Below, one piece after another: positions 1 to 11,100 of a stretch of 64,000 nt of DNA. The notes beneath the pieces were generated by a model. That model was not told where the DNA came from, made no database searches, and saw nothing but the letters and a program-made list of their open reading frames with translations. The DNA is taken from positions 66,178-130,177 of the forward strand of contig DJVY01000002.1 of assembly GCA_002440885.1 (NCBI GenBank), in the 5' to 3' direction. Source of the stretch: Bacteroidales bacterium UBA6244. Lineage in GTDB: Bacteria; Bacteroidota; Bacteroidia; Bacteroidales; F082. The translations under genes and the position numbers were made by a program. How positions within the stretch are numbered: the stretch's first letter is position 1; every line of letters begins with the position of its first letter.

Positions 1-1476
1 GCTTTGGCTGTAATGGCTATCCTTTTGCCGCCAGGAATTTTCACCTCAATAGTTACTTCCTATCTGTTGTTTTTAGTTTTGTATATCCTTTACGGAACTT
101 ATGTGTTTATATTGGCCGGATTGCGCAAACGACAAGGCTCACTTTTTGCAATCTTGAGCATGGTAGTTATTTTTGCGGTCTTCACCCATGAGATTCTCAG
201 TTATCTGGAATATACTCCTCACTATCCCTTTTTAAGTTTTTTAGGCTACGCGTTGTTCTTTTTCTTTCAGTCGCTTATTTTATCCTACCGGTTTGCTAAC
301 CATTTTAAACAGGCTCAGGCTAAAGCGGAACAGGCGGCCATTGCGAAAGCTGAATTTCTGGCTACGATGAGTCACGAAATCAGGACACCGATGAATGGGG
401 TTATCGGCATGACAAGCCTGTTGCTGCGAACACCACTGAATGAAGAACAATCTGAATATGTTGAAACCATCAGAAGCAGTGGCGAGAATTTGCTCACCAT
501 AATAAACGACATTCTCGATTTTTCAAAAATTGAACACGGTAAAATGAAACTCGAGAGCAAACCTTTTTGTTTGTACGATATTATTGATGAGGCCATCGCG
601 CTTCTTGCCAATATGGCCAAAGAAAAAAATCTCAGTTTGACCGTTGAAAAGGAGAAGTCCGTTCCGAATCACCTTATTGGCGACATGACCCGACTTAAAC
701 AGGTTATCGTTAACCTGCTCAATAACGCGATTAAATTTACTTATCATGGAGGCGTGATACTTAAGGTGGAAACAAAAGGAGAAAAAGAGAACGAGGTAAC
801 TATTTTGTTTACGGTGATCGATTCAGGAATTGGTATCGCGGAAGAAAAATTCAACCTGCTTTTTCAGTCATTTTCACAAATCGATTCGTCGAGCGCACGC
901 CAGTTTGCCGGTACAGGACTGGGGCTCGCCATCTCGAAACAGCTGGTAAATTTAATGGGTGGCTCAATATGGCTTGAGTCTGAAATAGACAAAGGCTCCA
1001 AATTTTTCTTCACAGCACGTATGAAAAGAGACCTGCAGCAATCTCCTCCATGCAAGAAAGAAAAAGAATACTATCAGCCAGTGGAATCGAAGGCTGAAAA
1101 AATGAAATCACTTAAAGTACTTGTAGTTGACGACAATCTGATAAACCAAAAAATCGCAGTTACTTTACTCAACAAAATGGGGATAAACAGCGATGTTGCT
1201 TCAAATGGCCTGCAAGCTTTTGAAACCTGTAAAAAAGCCCACTATGATCTCATTCTAATGGACGTTCAAATGCCAGAAATGGATGGAATTGAAGCAACCA
1301 TTGCCATTAACAATTACTATAAAGTCGGAAACAACACCCCTCCAAAAATAATTGCCATGACAGCGAATGTAATGGGAAATACCGAAGAAAACTGTACGCA
1401 AGCCGGCATGATCGATTTTATAACGAAACCTGTAAAATTCATTGATTTACAAGCTTGTATAACTAAGCATAGTTAG
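1..1476 (+). CDS. Hybrid sensor histidine kinase/response regulator, 5' end outside window
   Basis: The reading frame is open to the left edge, so the N-terminal sensor part is missing. The visible part starts with several hydrophobic segments (first ~95 codons) resembling the membrane region of 7TMR-DISM kinases. A short coiled linker follows, then a HisKA domain with the H-box [11 protein letters not shown] (His near visible residue 114) and an HATPase_c domain with N-box [10 protein letters not shown]1 [11 protein letters not shown] and G2 GTGLGLAIS. It ends in a receiver domain with the acidic pair VVDDN, the phosphoacceptor aspartate in [11 protein letters not shown], and the conserved Lys in ITKPVKF. 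All catalytic motifs are intact, so an inner-membrane kinase that passes phosphate to its own receiver is expected. The signal sensed is not visible. It ends four bases into the convergent S41 protease gene. Confidence 0.9.
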   Translation, partial: ALAVMAILLPPGIFTSIVTSYLLFLVLYILYGTYVFILAGLRKRQGSLFAILSMVVIFAVFTHEILSYLEYTPHYPFLSFLGYALFFFFQSLILSYRFANHFKQAQAKAEQAAIAKAEFLATMSHEIRTPMNGVIGMTSLLLRTPLNEEQSEYVETIRSSGENLLTIINDILDFSKIEHGKMKLESKPFCLYDIIDEAIALLANMAKEKNLSLTVEKEKSVPNHLIGDMTRLKQVIVNLLNNAIKFTYHGGVILKVETKGEKENEVTILFTVIDSGIGIAEEKFNLLFQSFSQIDSSSARQFAGTGLGLAISKQLVNLMGGSIWLESEIDKGSKFFFTARMKRDLQQSPPCKKEKEYYQPVESKAEKMKSLKVLVVDDNLINQKIAVTLLNKMGINSDVASNGLQAFETCKKAHYDLILMDVQMPEMDGIEATIAINNYYKVGNNTPPKIIAMTANVMGNTEENCTQAGMIDFITKPVKFIDLQACITKHS

Positions 1477-3095
1477 TTTAGAGGCTTATTGAGCTCAAAA
1501 ACAGCACGGTTAAAAGTTGAGTCAATTTGGTGGAAAATGGGATAAAATCCTTTCTCATCAAGAATATTCCGGCCAACATAGGCTTTAAACAAGGTCTTGA
1601 CTTTATTTTTCGAGAGATCTACCTGCTCCTTTTGGGCAACTATTCCCTTTTCTTCTGCATACTTAACAAGCTCATCATAGGTTTTATCAGTCATTGAAAA
1701 ACCCTTATTGAAGGACGCAAAATCGGTAAACCGATTAAGTTCTGTACGACGCTGGTCGGTAAAATCGAAGGCAAACGAAAAAAGAAGTCCGCGATTAACG
1801 AGCAGGTTATAATAAGTATGGAGGGTATCGGTAACGAGCGGAACGTAAATATCAGGCATAATACCACCGCCACCGTAAACAACTTTTCCACCTTTGGTAA
1901 CATATTTCAGGCTGTCGTTGAGCTGTGCGCTGTCGGCATGTTGCATCTCGCCAGACAAATAACGGTGATATGATTCAGAGAAATAATCCTCAAAATTCTC
2001 ATCTTTTGTATAGGGTTTTTGAATACATCTCCCCGTTGGCGTGTAATATCTGGCCACTGTAAGTCGCAAGGCCGATCCATCGGGCAGGCTCATCTGTTCC
2101 TGAACCAGACCTTTGCCAAAAGACCGTCGTCCAATAATTACCCCTTTATCGTTATCCTGAAGAGCTCCACTCACAATTTCGCTGGCCGAAGCAGATCCTT
2201 CATCGATTAAAATGGCCACAGCACTGTTCTCCAAACGTCCTGAATTGGAGGCGTAGGCAAAGCGCTTTTTCCGGTTTTTTCCTTCCGTGTAAACAATTAG
2301 TTCGCCATCGGCCAAAAATTCATCGGCAATATCGATGGCTGCCTGTAAAAATCCGCCCGGATTGCCACGCAAATCCAGGATAAGCTTTTGCATGCCATCG
2401 GCTCGCAGCTTATCAACGGCCAGATTAAATTCCTCGTAGGTAGTTGCCGAAAAAGTATTCAGTTTGATATACCCCGTGCTAGGATTTACCATGTAGGCCA
2501 CATCGAGGCTATAAGTCGGGATGACATCCCGCGTGATACCAAAATCGATCAGCTTCGGGACACCGCGTCGAAAAATGCTCACCATAACCTTTGTACCTTT
2601 TTTGCCTTTGAGCAGGCGCATGGCTGTATTATTGTTAACTCCGTTCCCGGCAATAAGCGAGTCGTCAACTTTTACAATGCGGTCGCCGGCCATAAGTCCC
2701 ACTTTCTCAGAAGGACCGCCGGGGATGGTATTTATCACCGTAATGCTGTCTTTTTCTATCCGAAACGAAATACCAATTCCTTCAAAACTACCCATGAGCG
2801 GATCGTTAACCTGATGAAATTCCTCAGCAGTTATGTAAGCAGAATGCGGATCAAGGTCTTCGAGAACACCTTTAATGGCGTCAGTTTCTAAAATTTTTAA
2901 ATCAACAGTATCCACATAATCACTTACAATATAGTCAAGAATGTCACTCACTTTGTTGTAGTTGGCAGCCTCGCGCGAAAACAACGGATCGAAGGAACTA
3001 TTGCTTTGGGGCAAACGGCTTCCAAGCCAGATGCCCAGAATCAGAATGATAGAAAAGAGAAAGGGCAGATATTTGTAGAATTTTCCTGAAGTCAT
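1473..3095 (-). CDS. S41 family C-terminal processing protease
   Basis: A periplasmic, membrane-anchored serine protease of the CtpA/Prc family, which trims or degrades envelope proteins from the C-terminus. After a short cytoplasmic start there is one hydrophobic anchor ([15 protein letters not shown]). A PDZ domain follows (around FEGIGISF...GDRIVKVDD), then the S41 catalytic core with the Ser in [13 protein letters not shown] and the Lys in [11 protein letters not shown], the Ser-Lys dyad of the family. About 540 residues is normal for Bacteroidota members. I chose the ATG at 3095 because the frame extends upstream only through a non-ATG start, and a TAnnTTTG promoter hexad lies just upstream at 3110-3117. 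It converges on and overlaps the preceding kinase gene by four bases. Confidence 0.92.
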   Translation of the reverse strand: MTSGKFYKYLPFLFSIILILGIWLGSRLPQSNSSFDPLFSREAANYNKVSDILDYIVSDYVDTVDLKILETDAIKGVLEDLDPHSAYITAEEFHQVNDPLMGSFEGIGISFRIEKDSITVINTIPGGPSEKVGLMAGDRIVKVDDSLIAGNGVNNNTAMRLLKGKKGTKVMVSIFRRGVPKLIDFGITRDVIPTYSLDVAYMVNPSTGYIKLNTFSATTYEEFNLAVDKLRADGMQKLILDLRGNPGGFLQAAIDIADEFLADGELIVYTEGKNRKKRFAYASNSGRLENSAVAILIDEGSASASEIVSGALQDNDKGVIIGRRSFGKGLVQEQMSLPDGSALRLTVARYYTPTGRCIQKPYTKDENFEDYFSESYHRYLSGEMQHADSAQLNDSLKYVTKGGKVVYGGGGIMPDIYVPLVTDTLHTYYNLLVNRGLLFSFAFDFTDQRRTELNRFTDFASFNKGFSMTDKTYDELVKYAEEKGIVAQKEQVDLSKNKVKTLFKAYVGRNILDEKGFYPIFHQIDSTFNRAVFELNKPLN

Positions 3096-3109
3096 TTTTA
3101 TTTTTTTTG

Positions 3110-3117
3110 CAAAAGTA
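3110..3117 (-). promoter_or_regulatory. Bacteroidota -7 promoter element of the S41 protease gene
   Basis: On the minus strand this reads TACTTTTG, an exact match to TAnnTTTG, about 15 bases before the chosen ATG. No good -33 TTTG is seen at the usual ~20-base spacing, so this is a partial match. Confidence 0.4.
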
Positions 3118-3153
3118 GTGAATACCACCAAGTGTATTTAAAAAAAGAAAGGG

Positions 3154-5274
3154 TCATTTTACCAGTTTGGTTCTGAAAAGCTGATGGTCACCATCAGAAA
3201 TCACCATGACGTAATGCCCGTGTGGCAATGGCAACGAAAGATCAACTTCAAGAACAGGCGACATGATGTGTTCATAAACAAGCCATCCAGTGTGGCTATA
3301 AATGCGAACACTGGAGAAATGTCGGTTCTGGCTTTCAATATGTATCCGATCGATAAATGGATTTGGAAAAACCTGCACCTCCGTAAGGGATACCGACTCG
3401 GAATAAGTTCCGATTCCTGTCTCCGAACGCCCTGTCACAAAGACCTGATGCGATTTCCGCTCAGCCACATCTTCAGAGATAAAGTCCTGCGCAAAAGTTA
3501 CAAAACCGCAAATAACACCGGTGTCCTGAGGCACAAACCTGAGATTGAAAACGGCCGACTCCCCGGGAACAATATTAACCGGTAACTCATCGACTAAGCG
3601 ATATTGAGGATCATCAAAGTAAACCTCGTTAATGGTTAAAGTGTCATGGTAATTATTCGTCAAACTAACTTGCCGTGTAGCCGAATCATGTTGAAGTATT
3701 GCGCCAAAAGCAAGTGTATCTTGAGTCGAGGTAAGAATGGGTGACTGCCAGTTAAACTTAAAAGCCCTGTAGTTGATGTGGTTAAATGAAAACTGCAACG
3801 CGATATCACCGAGCGTATTAAATTCAGTTATGCTGGGAATACCACTTCCCCATCCCACCACCGCATGTCCGTTTTCAAGTCGCTGGGCATTGCCTAAATA
3901 ACTACCAAAGATATCCGGAGAACTCCTTAACCTGCTTACCTCACGGGCCGTCATGTTATCATAATCCATTTCAAATTCTACTGCGCTTGAGTATTGAGGC
4001 ACATGACAATTTCCATTATCAAAAACACTTAAATTTCCCGATGAAGGGATTAGGCGGGCATCATGTTGATGACAAAACAGATCAGTTGAATCAATCAGGG
4101 TAAATTGGTTCATCTTTCCTCCGAACCGCCATATGATTTGCCCTGTATTGCGGTTTATTCGGGTAACTTCGTCCAGATTTCTGGAAGAAATAATCATTGT
4201 AGTGTCAGTATCAAGCTCTATGCTGTTTCCATGCACATAGTCAATAATGCTTCCCAGCAGATTGATCCGGTCGGCAGCATCTGTAATTGCAAAATGATCC
4301 CAGCTGCGCCACTCAATAATTACTTCGTCGTTTATATCCAACTCCTGTATAATCAGTCCGGTAACACTCGCATTAGGATTGCCACCGGGAACAATAAGGC
4401 TCATGTCAACCAATTGAACATCATAGGCCATAAGAAACTTATGTCCATTTTCAGTAAGGATTAGCTCGTGTATATCAGCAAAATATCCATTACCTGCCCT
4501 GATGGTATCTACCACATCAAAATAGGGATTCATTTCATAAAATTCCCAATGTGTGCGCCCGTAGTAACTCAAATTTCCATTGGGTTGAATTTTAAAATCT
4601 GCTCCCGTGTTACCTTGAAGCATGCGATAAAAAACGGGTGTTGCCGCATTATCGTAAATCGCCAGAAATTCGTTTGAACGTGATTTATTGCTGATGGTAG
4701 CCAGGAAAATATAACCTGGTGACGGATTATTATGGTGGGTGATGGTGATATCAGGCAATCCCTGAGGCAGGTCGTCACCAACTTTATCCGATAGCATGTC
4801 GTTCTGGTTTTCATCAATTTCTTCGCCCGTAATCGATTTCTGCAAAATTTTAAGCTGATGCGCTTTAGCGGTCCGGCTAATCTCAAACTGATAATTTACC
4901 AATCTAACCGACTGAAAATAAATTTCCACAGCAACTTGCTCTCCCCGGCAAAATGGTCGGTCAGGCCTGAATATTATTGTCTTTTTATCTGAGCCTAAGA
5001 CAATACCCCCACTAACAATCCCACTTTCTGACCCGTGGACTACGAATTCGAAATCATCGGATGCGTATGGGAGGACCGGCGTTTTTAGTCGGCAAACAAC
5101 AGCGCTTTCGGGGCTAACATACAAGGCATTGGGAACAGGAGAAAGGTACAACAACCTGCTTTCCTGACTTATGGCAGGTATGGCAATTAAAAAAACAAAA
5201 AAAAACAAAAGTGACCTCAGGCCGTGTTTCGCCCAGGACAATTCCTTTGATTTATAACAACAATCTACCTTCAT
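3154..5274 (-). CDS. Secreted arylsulfotransferase-family protein with T9SS type A sorting domain
   Basis: Predicted PAPS-independent aryl-sulfate sulfotransferase (ASST/AssT family), moving sulfate from a phenolic sulfate ester to another acceptor. From the chosen ATG (MKVDCCYKSKE) there is a signal peptide ending near AIPAISQ, an N-terminal beta domain, then the ASST beta-propeller. The family's active-site positions are recognisable: His in DIHELIL (~269), His in VHGNSI (~348), Arg in SSRNLDE (~365), and the presumed sulfo-histidine in CHQHDARL (~404). A later region (about residues 520-620) looks like an Ig-like/choice-of-anchor module. The last ~75 residues (VQVFPNPFIDRIHI... to ...RTKLVK) form a T9SS type A sorting domain, so the protein should cross the outer membrane through T9SS. 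It stands alone between the S41 gene and a divergent lipoprotein gene. Substrate unknown. Confidence 0.82.
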   Translation of the reverse strand: MKVDCCYKSKELSWAKHGLRSLLFFFVFLIAIPAISQESRLLYLSPVPNALYVSPESAVVCRLKTPVLPYASDDFEFVVHGSESGIVSGGIVLGSDKKTIIFRPDRPFCRGEQVAVEIYFQSVRLVNYQFEISRTAKAHQLKILQKSITGEEIDENQNDMLSDKVGDDLPQGLPDITITHHNNPSPGYIFLATISNKSRSNEFLAIYDNAATPVFYRMLQGNTGADFKIQPNGNLSYYGRTHWEFYEMNPYFDVVDTIRAGNGYFADIHELILTENGHKFLMAYDVQLVDMSLIVPGGNPNASVTGLIIQELDINDEVIIEWRSWDHFAITDAADRINLLGSIIDYVHGNSIELDTDTTMIISSRNLDEVTRINRNTGQIIWRFGGKMNQFTLIDSTDLFCHQHDARLIPSSGNLSVFDNGNCHVPQYSSAVEFEMDYDNMTAREVSRLRSSPDIFGSYLGNAQRLENGHAVVGWGSGIPSITEFNTLGDIALQFSFNHINYRAFKFNWQSPILTSTQDTLAFGAILQHDSATRQVSLTNNYHDTLTINEVYFDDPQYRLVDELPVNIVPGESAVFNLRFVPQDTGVICGFVTFAQDFISEDVAERKSHQVFVTGRSETGIGTYSESVSLTEVQVFPNPFIDRIHIESQNRHFSSVRIYSHTGWLVYEHIMSPVLEVDLSLPLPHGHYVMVISDGDHQLFRTKLVK

Positions 5275-5501
5275 TCGCTCAACGATTAAAATTTGATAAC
5301 TACCTCCGAATGACACATTTTAACTGATCAGGGTTGGCAATACTTACCATACACTTTCCATAACAAGTCATTATTCCAAAATCGGGAAAACAAAAATAAC
5401 AAAACAATTTTTATTTCATTGTTTTTCAGGCAATTAATTTTATGGCATTTAATTTGTCAATATATATAAATATGAGTACATTTAAACCAAATTGTATAAT
5501 C

Positions 5502-8006
5502 ATGAAAAGGCTGAGTATTTTCCTGTTTTTGCTGCTTGTTGTTTCCACAGGTTGTAAAAAACCGACCGATAACCCGGTTGATGACACAAAAAAATTAGAA
5601 GACCTGATCATATCAGACAATTTTACCTGGAAAACGACCCGGGAAATTCAATTTTCAATTACTGCAGGTCAGGCTCAGGTGATTTCCGTCAAGTCAACAG
5701 ACGGAAAAATTCTGTACCACAAGGGGTTCTATAATCAACTTGAAGCACCATATGTTGTTGAGGTTACGGTTCCTGCCACAGTAGAAATGTTGTTGGTAAA
5801 TGGCTTACAAATCCCGATCACTTCGGCATTTATCCAAATTGACCTGGCCGACAACAGCCAAAAATCAAGCGTTCAGGTATTGGATTATCCTACTGATGGC
5901 TTATTGGCTTTGTGGCATTTTAACGAAACCTCAGGCACACAAGCCACAGATGCACAAGGCGGTTTTAATGGTGAAGTTACAGGAGGCTCCTGGACACCAG
6001 GCATCAACCAAAACTGCATAAGTTTGAGCGGCGAAAACAGTAGCGTGATGATTCCATCAAATCCTGACCTGAACCTCACCAACGATGCAATAAGTCTTTC
6101 TTTTTGGTTTAAAATGGGTGAAATTGGAAATGACGGCACACTCATGTTTCACAACACAAAATATATTGTACGCATAGATAACCACGGAAAAGTAAATTTT
6201 GCACTCTATAATCCCACTTACAAATCTGTAACAACGCCCTGGGCCGAACGAATTATTGATGCCGACTGGCATCATGTGGCAGCTACCTACGACGGCGAAA
6301 CCATGAAGCTGTACATCGACAATGAACTGAAAGCGAGCTTACTTACCTCTGGAAACCTAAATAGCAGAGTGACAAATGTATATATCGGCAGCATGCCGAC
6401 ATCGGAATATTTTGGCGGGCTTGTTGATGAAGCAGCACTTTTTAACCGAGCACTTACAGTAGATGAAATCAATACAATTTTTACCACCACGCCCAATCCC
6501 GGCACGGGTGATGCAAACCTGGTTTCGTGGTGGCCAATGAATGAATTTGGTGGCACAAACGTACCCGATGTGGTTGGTTCAAACAACGGTACGCTTTCGG
6601 GAGCCACCTGGACCACCGGCGTTATCGACAATTGTTTGTCGTTTAACGGCGAGAGCGATAACGTGAACATCCCGAACGATCCTTCGCTCGTTTTTACCAA
6701 TACCCTCACCATCATGGCCTGGGCAAAAACCAGAGACTACAAAGAAGCGAAAATTGCGCAAAAAGGCGACTGGGACGGTCACGGCATTGGGGGTACTAAA
6801 TGGACTGGATGGAAAGGCCATATTCGACTAGCCAGCGGCACTTCAGAATCTATTGAAAGCACCGATGGCCGCCCGTTACTCAACGAGTGGTATCATATAG
6901 CTGTAACCTATGATGGAGCTGTTTTGAAACTGTATGTCAATGGTCAGTTAAACAATTCAAGAAACGTTTCAGGCACTTTGAATTTAAATTCCCGTCCTGC
7001 TTCTATTGGGTCTGATAATGGAGCTCAAAAATTCTTTAACGGACTTATCGATGAGGTGAAATTTTTTAACGCCGCCCTGACCCAAACAGAAATACAGGCA
7101 GCCTACAACAACCAGAATGTGGCTACCGACAGCGACGGAGATGGTATTCAGGATGCCGATGATGACTTCCCTAACGATCCGGCCAGGGCTTTTATTAACT
7201 TCTTTCCAGCAGCAGGATACGGCAGTCTGGCATTTGAAGATTTATGGCCAGGGAAAGGCGATTACGACTTCAACGATCTGGTAGTTGACTACAACTTTGA
7301 AATAATTACCAATGCCAACAACAAAGTGAGTGATGTAATTTCCAACACAGTGGTGCGTGCCATCGGTGCAGGTTATAACAATGGATACGGGTTTCAGTTC
7401 TCCAGCAGTCAACTAGCATCAACTGACATTTTCGCCACAGGGAGCCTGTTAAATAATGACGTGGTGGTTTTAGACGAAAATGGCCTGGAAGCCGACCAGA
7501 ACAACCCGACCATCATTGTTTTTGATAACGCAAAAGACGTTCTTCAATCGGCAACCGGGTTTATAAACGTGGAGCAAGATGCCCCATACGTTGAACCCGA
7601 CACTGTAGTAATTAACCTTGTTTTTTCTCCCGGAATTTACGAAGTAGCCGACCTAAATCTGGAGAATTTCAATCCATTTTTGATTGTTGATGGCATCCGC
7701 GGAAAAGAAGTCCATTTGCCATATTACGCGCCAACGGCCTTAGCCGATCCTGTGTATTTCGGCACTTCTGACGACAACAGCGACCCGGCAACAGGACGTT
7801 ACTACCTCACCTCAGGAAACCTGCCCTGGGCTATTAACATCGCCGAATCGTTTGATTATACCATCGAAAAATCTGAAATAATCAGCGGTTATTTGCATTT
7901 CGGTGAATGGGCTGAATCATCAGGAACTATATATCCGGATTGGTATAAGGATTTGTCGGGATACCGAAATAACAGCCATATCTATCAAGTGCCTGTGAGC
8001 AAGTAA
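5502..8006 (+). CDS. Surface lipoprotein with two LamG domains and an LruC domain
   Basis: A large probable surface lipoprotein. The start MKRLSIFLFLLLVVSTGCKK has a lipobox (STGC), so I take the ATG at 5502 rather than in-frame starts further upstream. After a small beta domain there are two consecutive concanavalin-like LamG domains (roughly residues 130-330 and 340-535), both with the LamG_3 hallmark WHHVAATYDGETMKLYIDN / WYHIAVTYDGAVLKLYVNG. A calcium-binding DSDGDGIQDADDDFPNDP stretch follows, then an LruC domain recognisable from AGYGSLAFEDLWPGKGDYDFNDLVVDY. LamG domains typically bind carbohydrate or protein ligands; the role of LruC is not known. It is a single gene, divergent from the arylsulfotransferase. 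An adhesin or glycan-binding role is an inference. Confidence 0.85.
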   Translation: MKRLSIFLFLLLVVSTGCKKPTDNPVDDTKKLEDLIISDNFTWKTTREIQFSITAGQAQVISVKSTDGKILYHKGFYNQLEAPYVVEVTVPATVEMLLVNGLQIPITSAFIQIDLADNSQKSSVQVLDYPTDGLLALWHFNETSGTQATDAQGGFNGEVTGGSWTPGINQNCISLSGENSSVMIPSNPDLNLTNDAISLSFWFKMGEIGNDGTLMFHNTKYIVRIDNHGKVNFALYNPTYKSVTTPWAERIIDADWHHVAATYDGETMKLYIDNELKASLLTSGNLNSRVTNVYIGSMPTSEYFGGLVDEAALFNRALTVDEINTIFTTTPNPGTGDANLVSWWPMNEFGGTNVPDVVGSNNGTLSGATWTTGVIDNCLSFNGESDNVNIPNDPSLVFTNTLTIMAWAKTRDYKEAKIAQKGDWDGHGIGGTKWTGWKGHIRLASGTSESIESTDGRPLLNEWYHIAVTYDGAVLKLYVNGQLNNSRNVSGTLNLNSRPASIGSDNGAQKFFNGLIDEVKFFNAALTQTEIQAAYNNQNVATDSDGDGIQDADDDFPNDPARAFINFFPAAGYGSLAFEDLWPGKGDYDFNDLVVDYNFEIITNANNKVSDVISNTVVRAIGAGYNNGYGFQFSSSQLASTDIFATGSLLNNDVVVLDENGLEADQNNPTIIVFDNAKDVLQSATGFINVEQDAPYVEPDTVVINLVFSPGIYEVADLNLENFNPFLIVDGIRGKEVHLPYYAPTALADPVYFGTSDDNSDPATGRYYLTSGNLPWAINIAESFDYTIEKSEIISGYLHFGEWAESSGTIYPDWYKDLSGYRNNSHIYQVPVSK

Positions 8007-8127
8007 TACCGACGAAAGTATTTATTGCCCTCGTCCTTTGCGTTTTCCTTGTTGCAGTATGAACTGCCGTCGCGCTTATATGCAGATTATCAAACTTTGA
8101 GAGCGGGTTTTGTCATGTATTTTTTAC

Positions 8128-8135
8128 TAATTTTG
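8128..8135 (+). promoter_or_regulatory. Bacteroidota -7 promoter element of ileS
   Basis: TAATTTTG, an exact TAnnTTTG match, 33 bases before the ileS ATG. A TTTG at 8109-8112 is 15 bases upstream, somewhat closer than the usual -33 spacing. Confidence 0.5.
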
Positions 8136-8168
8136 CCGACTTAAAAAAATCGCTAATCAGCATTATCA

Positions 8169-11100
8169 ATGTCGAAAAAATACAGGGAATACAACCAGCT
8201 CAACTTACCTCATTTAGCTGAAGAGGTGAGGAAAATGTGGGACGATAACAGCATTTTCGAAAAAAGCTTGTCCCTTCGGAAAAACAACGATCATTTCGTG
8301 TTTTATGAAGGACCACCATCGGCCAATGGCGTACCCGGTATTCACCATGTTATGGCCCGTACCATTAAAGATCTGTTTTGCCGCTATCAAACCCTGAAAG
8401 GAAAATTCGTTCAGCGCAAAGCAGGCTGGGACACGCATGGACTGCCGGTTGAAATAAGCGTCGAAAAAACGCTTGGGATAACCAAAGAAGACATTGGGAA
8501 AAAAATCAGTGTTGAAGAATACAACAAGGCTTGTCGTGTAGAGGTACTGAAATACAAAGATTTATGGGACGACCTCACACGCAGAATAGGTTATTGGGTT
8601 GATTTGGAAAATCCATACATTACCTTCGACAACAAATATATTGAATCGGTTTGGTACTTGCTACAACAGCTTTATAACAAAGACCTGATGTACAAAGGAT
8701 ATACCATACAGCCCTATTCGCCTGCTGCCGGCACAGGACTAAGCACCCACGAACTAAACCAACCCGGCTGCTACCGCGATGTAAGCGACACCACTGTTGT
8801 GGCGCAGTTCAAAGTGGAGAAGAATGAAAAATCCGAGACCCTGTTTACAGAGGTGTTCGGAGATTTATATATCCTGGCCTGGACTACCACTCCCTGGACT
8901 TTACCCTCAAACACTGCACTTGCAGTAGGCGAGCAAATTACTTACCTAAAAATTGCCACCTATAACCCTTACACCGGGTTGCCCATTACCGTTATTCTGG
9001 CCAAAGACCGGATGTCTGCTTTTTTTAATGAGAAAAATACTGAAGTCGACCTAAACGATTACCAACCCGGTGACAAGAAAATTCCCTTCAAAATTATGGG
9101 CGAATACAAAGGCCATGAACTTACGGGTATTTCATATAAACAACTTTTTCCCTGGATTAAGCCCATAGGAAAAGCTTTTGAGGTTATCCCGGGCGACTTT
9201 GTCACTACCGAAGACGGAACAGGTATTGTACACATTGCGCCTACCTTTGGTGCCGACGACGACCGGGTTGCGAAAGCCACCGGTATAGCTCCGCTCATCC
9301 TGATTGACAAAAACGGAGAAACCCGTCCCATGGTTGATCTGAGAGGCCGGTTTTACGCTCCTGATATGTTGGATGATTCGTTCGTAAATGATTTTGTAAA
9401 CCTTCGAGACTATAGTGAATTTGCCGGACGGTTTGTGAAAAATGAATACGATGAAACACTGGGCAAAGACGACACCTCTCTGGACGTTGATTTGGCTGTG
9501 AAGCTTAAAAAAGAAAATTTGGCGTTCCGAATCGAAAAGCATGTACACAGTTATCCCCATTGCTGGCGCACTGACAAGCCCGTATTGTATTATCCACTCG
9601 ACAGTTGGTTTGTGAAAACCACCAGCTTAAAAGACCGGATGATCGAACTCAACAAAACCATCAAATGGAAACCACAGGCAACGGGAGAAGGCCGGTTTGG
9701 AAACTGGCTCGAAAATCTGCAAGACTGGAATCTGAGCCGCTCAAGATTTTGGGGCGTTCCTTTACCTATTTGGGTTACAGAAGATAAAACCGAAAAAATC
9801 GCCATTGGTTCGGCCGCTGAGCTTAAAAGTGAAATCGAAAAAGCTATCGCTGTCGGTTTTATGGACACAAACCCAATGGCTGATTTTGTGCCAGGTGACA
9901 TGTCGAAGGAGAATTATGAATCATTTGATTTTCACCGCCCTTACGTGGACAACATCATTCTTGTTTCACCGAGCGGTCAGAAAATGTTCCGCGAAAGCGG
10001 TCTTATAGACGTGTGGTTTGATTCAGGGTCAATGCCTTATGCCCAGTACCACTACCCTTTTGAAAACAAAGAATTTTTTGAATCAAATTTTCCCGCTGAT
10101 TTCATTGCCGAAGGGGTCGATCAAACCCGTGGATGGTTCTTTACTCTTCATGCCATTGCCACCATGCTTTTCGACTCTGTGGCCTTCAAAAACGTGGTCT
10201 CTAATGGATTGGTTCTCGACAAAAACGGAAACAAAATGTCGAAACGTCTCGGAAACGCTGTCGACCCGTTTACCACAGTCGATCAGTACGGACCTGATGC
10301 CACACGCTGGTACATGATTACCAACTCGCAACCCTGGGACAACCTGCGTTTTGATTTGGCAGGCATCGACGAGGTAAAACGGAAATTTTTTGGCACTTTG
10401 TACAATACTTATAGTTTCTTTGCATTGTACGCCAACATCGATGGATTTAAATACAGCGAAAACGAAATTCCCGTTGCCGAACGCAGCGAACTAGACCGCT
10501 GGATACTCTCAGAGCTCAACTCACTCATTATCAATGTAGATGAGTCACTCTCGGCCTATGAGCCCACAAAAGCAGGTCGGGCTATTCAGGAGTTTGTAAC
10601 CGAACACTTGAGCAACTGGTATGTACGTTTGTCGAGGAGACGTTTCTGGAAAGGAAACTACACCAAAGACAAAATTGAGGCTTACCAAACACTTTATCAG
10701 GTGTTGGAGGTAATTTCACAACTCATTGCTCCCATAGCTCCATTTTTTGCCGACAGGCTTTTCATGGACCTCAACGAAGTAACCCACCGTCATCAGGTCA
10801 TTTCTGTACATCTGACAGATTTTCCTGTGGCAAAGAAGGAAATAATAGATAAAGATCTGGAAGAAAGAATGCAGCTGGCACAGCAAATCTCAAGTATGGT
10901 GTTATCGTTGCGCAAAAAAAGCAACATCCGGGTGCGTCAGCCTTTATCCAAGATAATGATTCCGGTGTTAAACGAGAAGTTCAGTGCACAGGTTCAGACG
11001 GTTGAAGATTTGATTCTATCCGAGGTAAATATCAAATCCATCGAATATCTGTCAGAAGATGCCGACGTGCTGGTAAAAAAGATAAAACCAAACTTTAAGG

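Noticed and set aside
2388..2891. Open frame of 167 codons antisense to the S41 protease
   Set aside because: The minus-strand frame has the full protease with all motifs; this frame shows no domain and is only a shadow.
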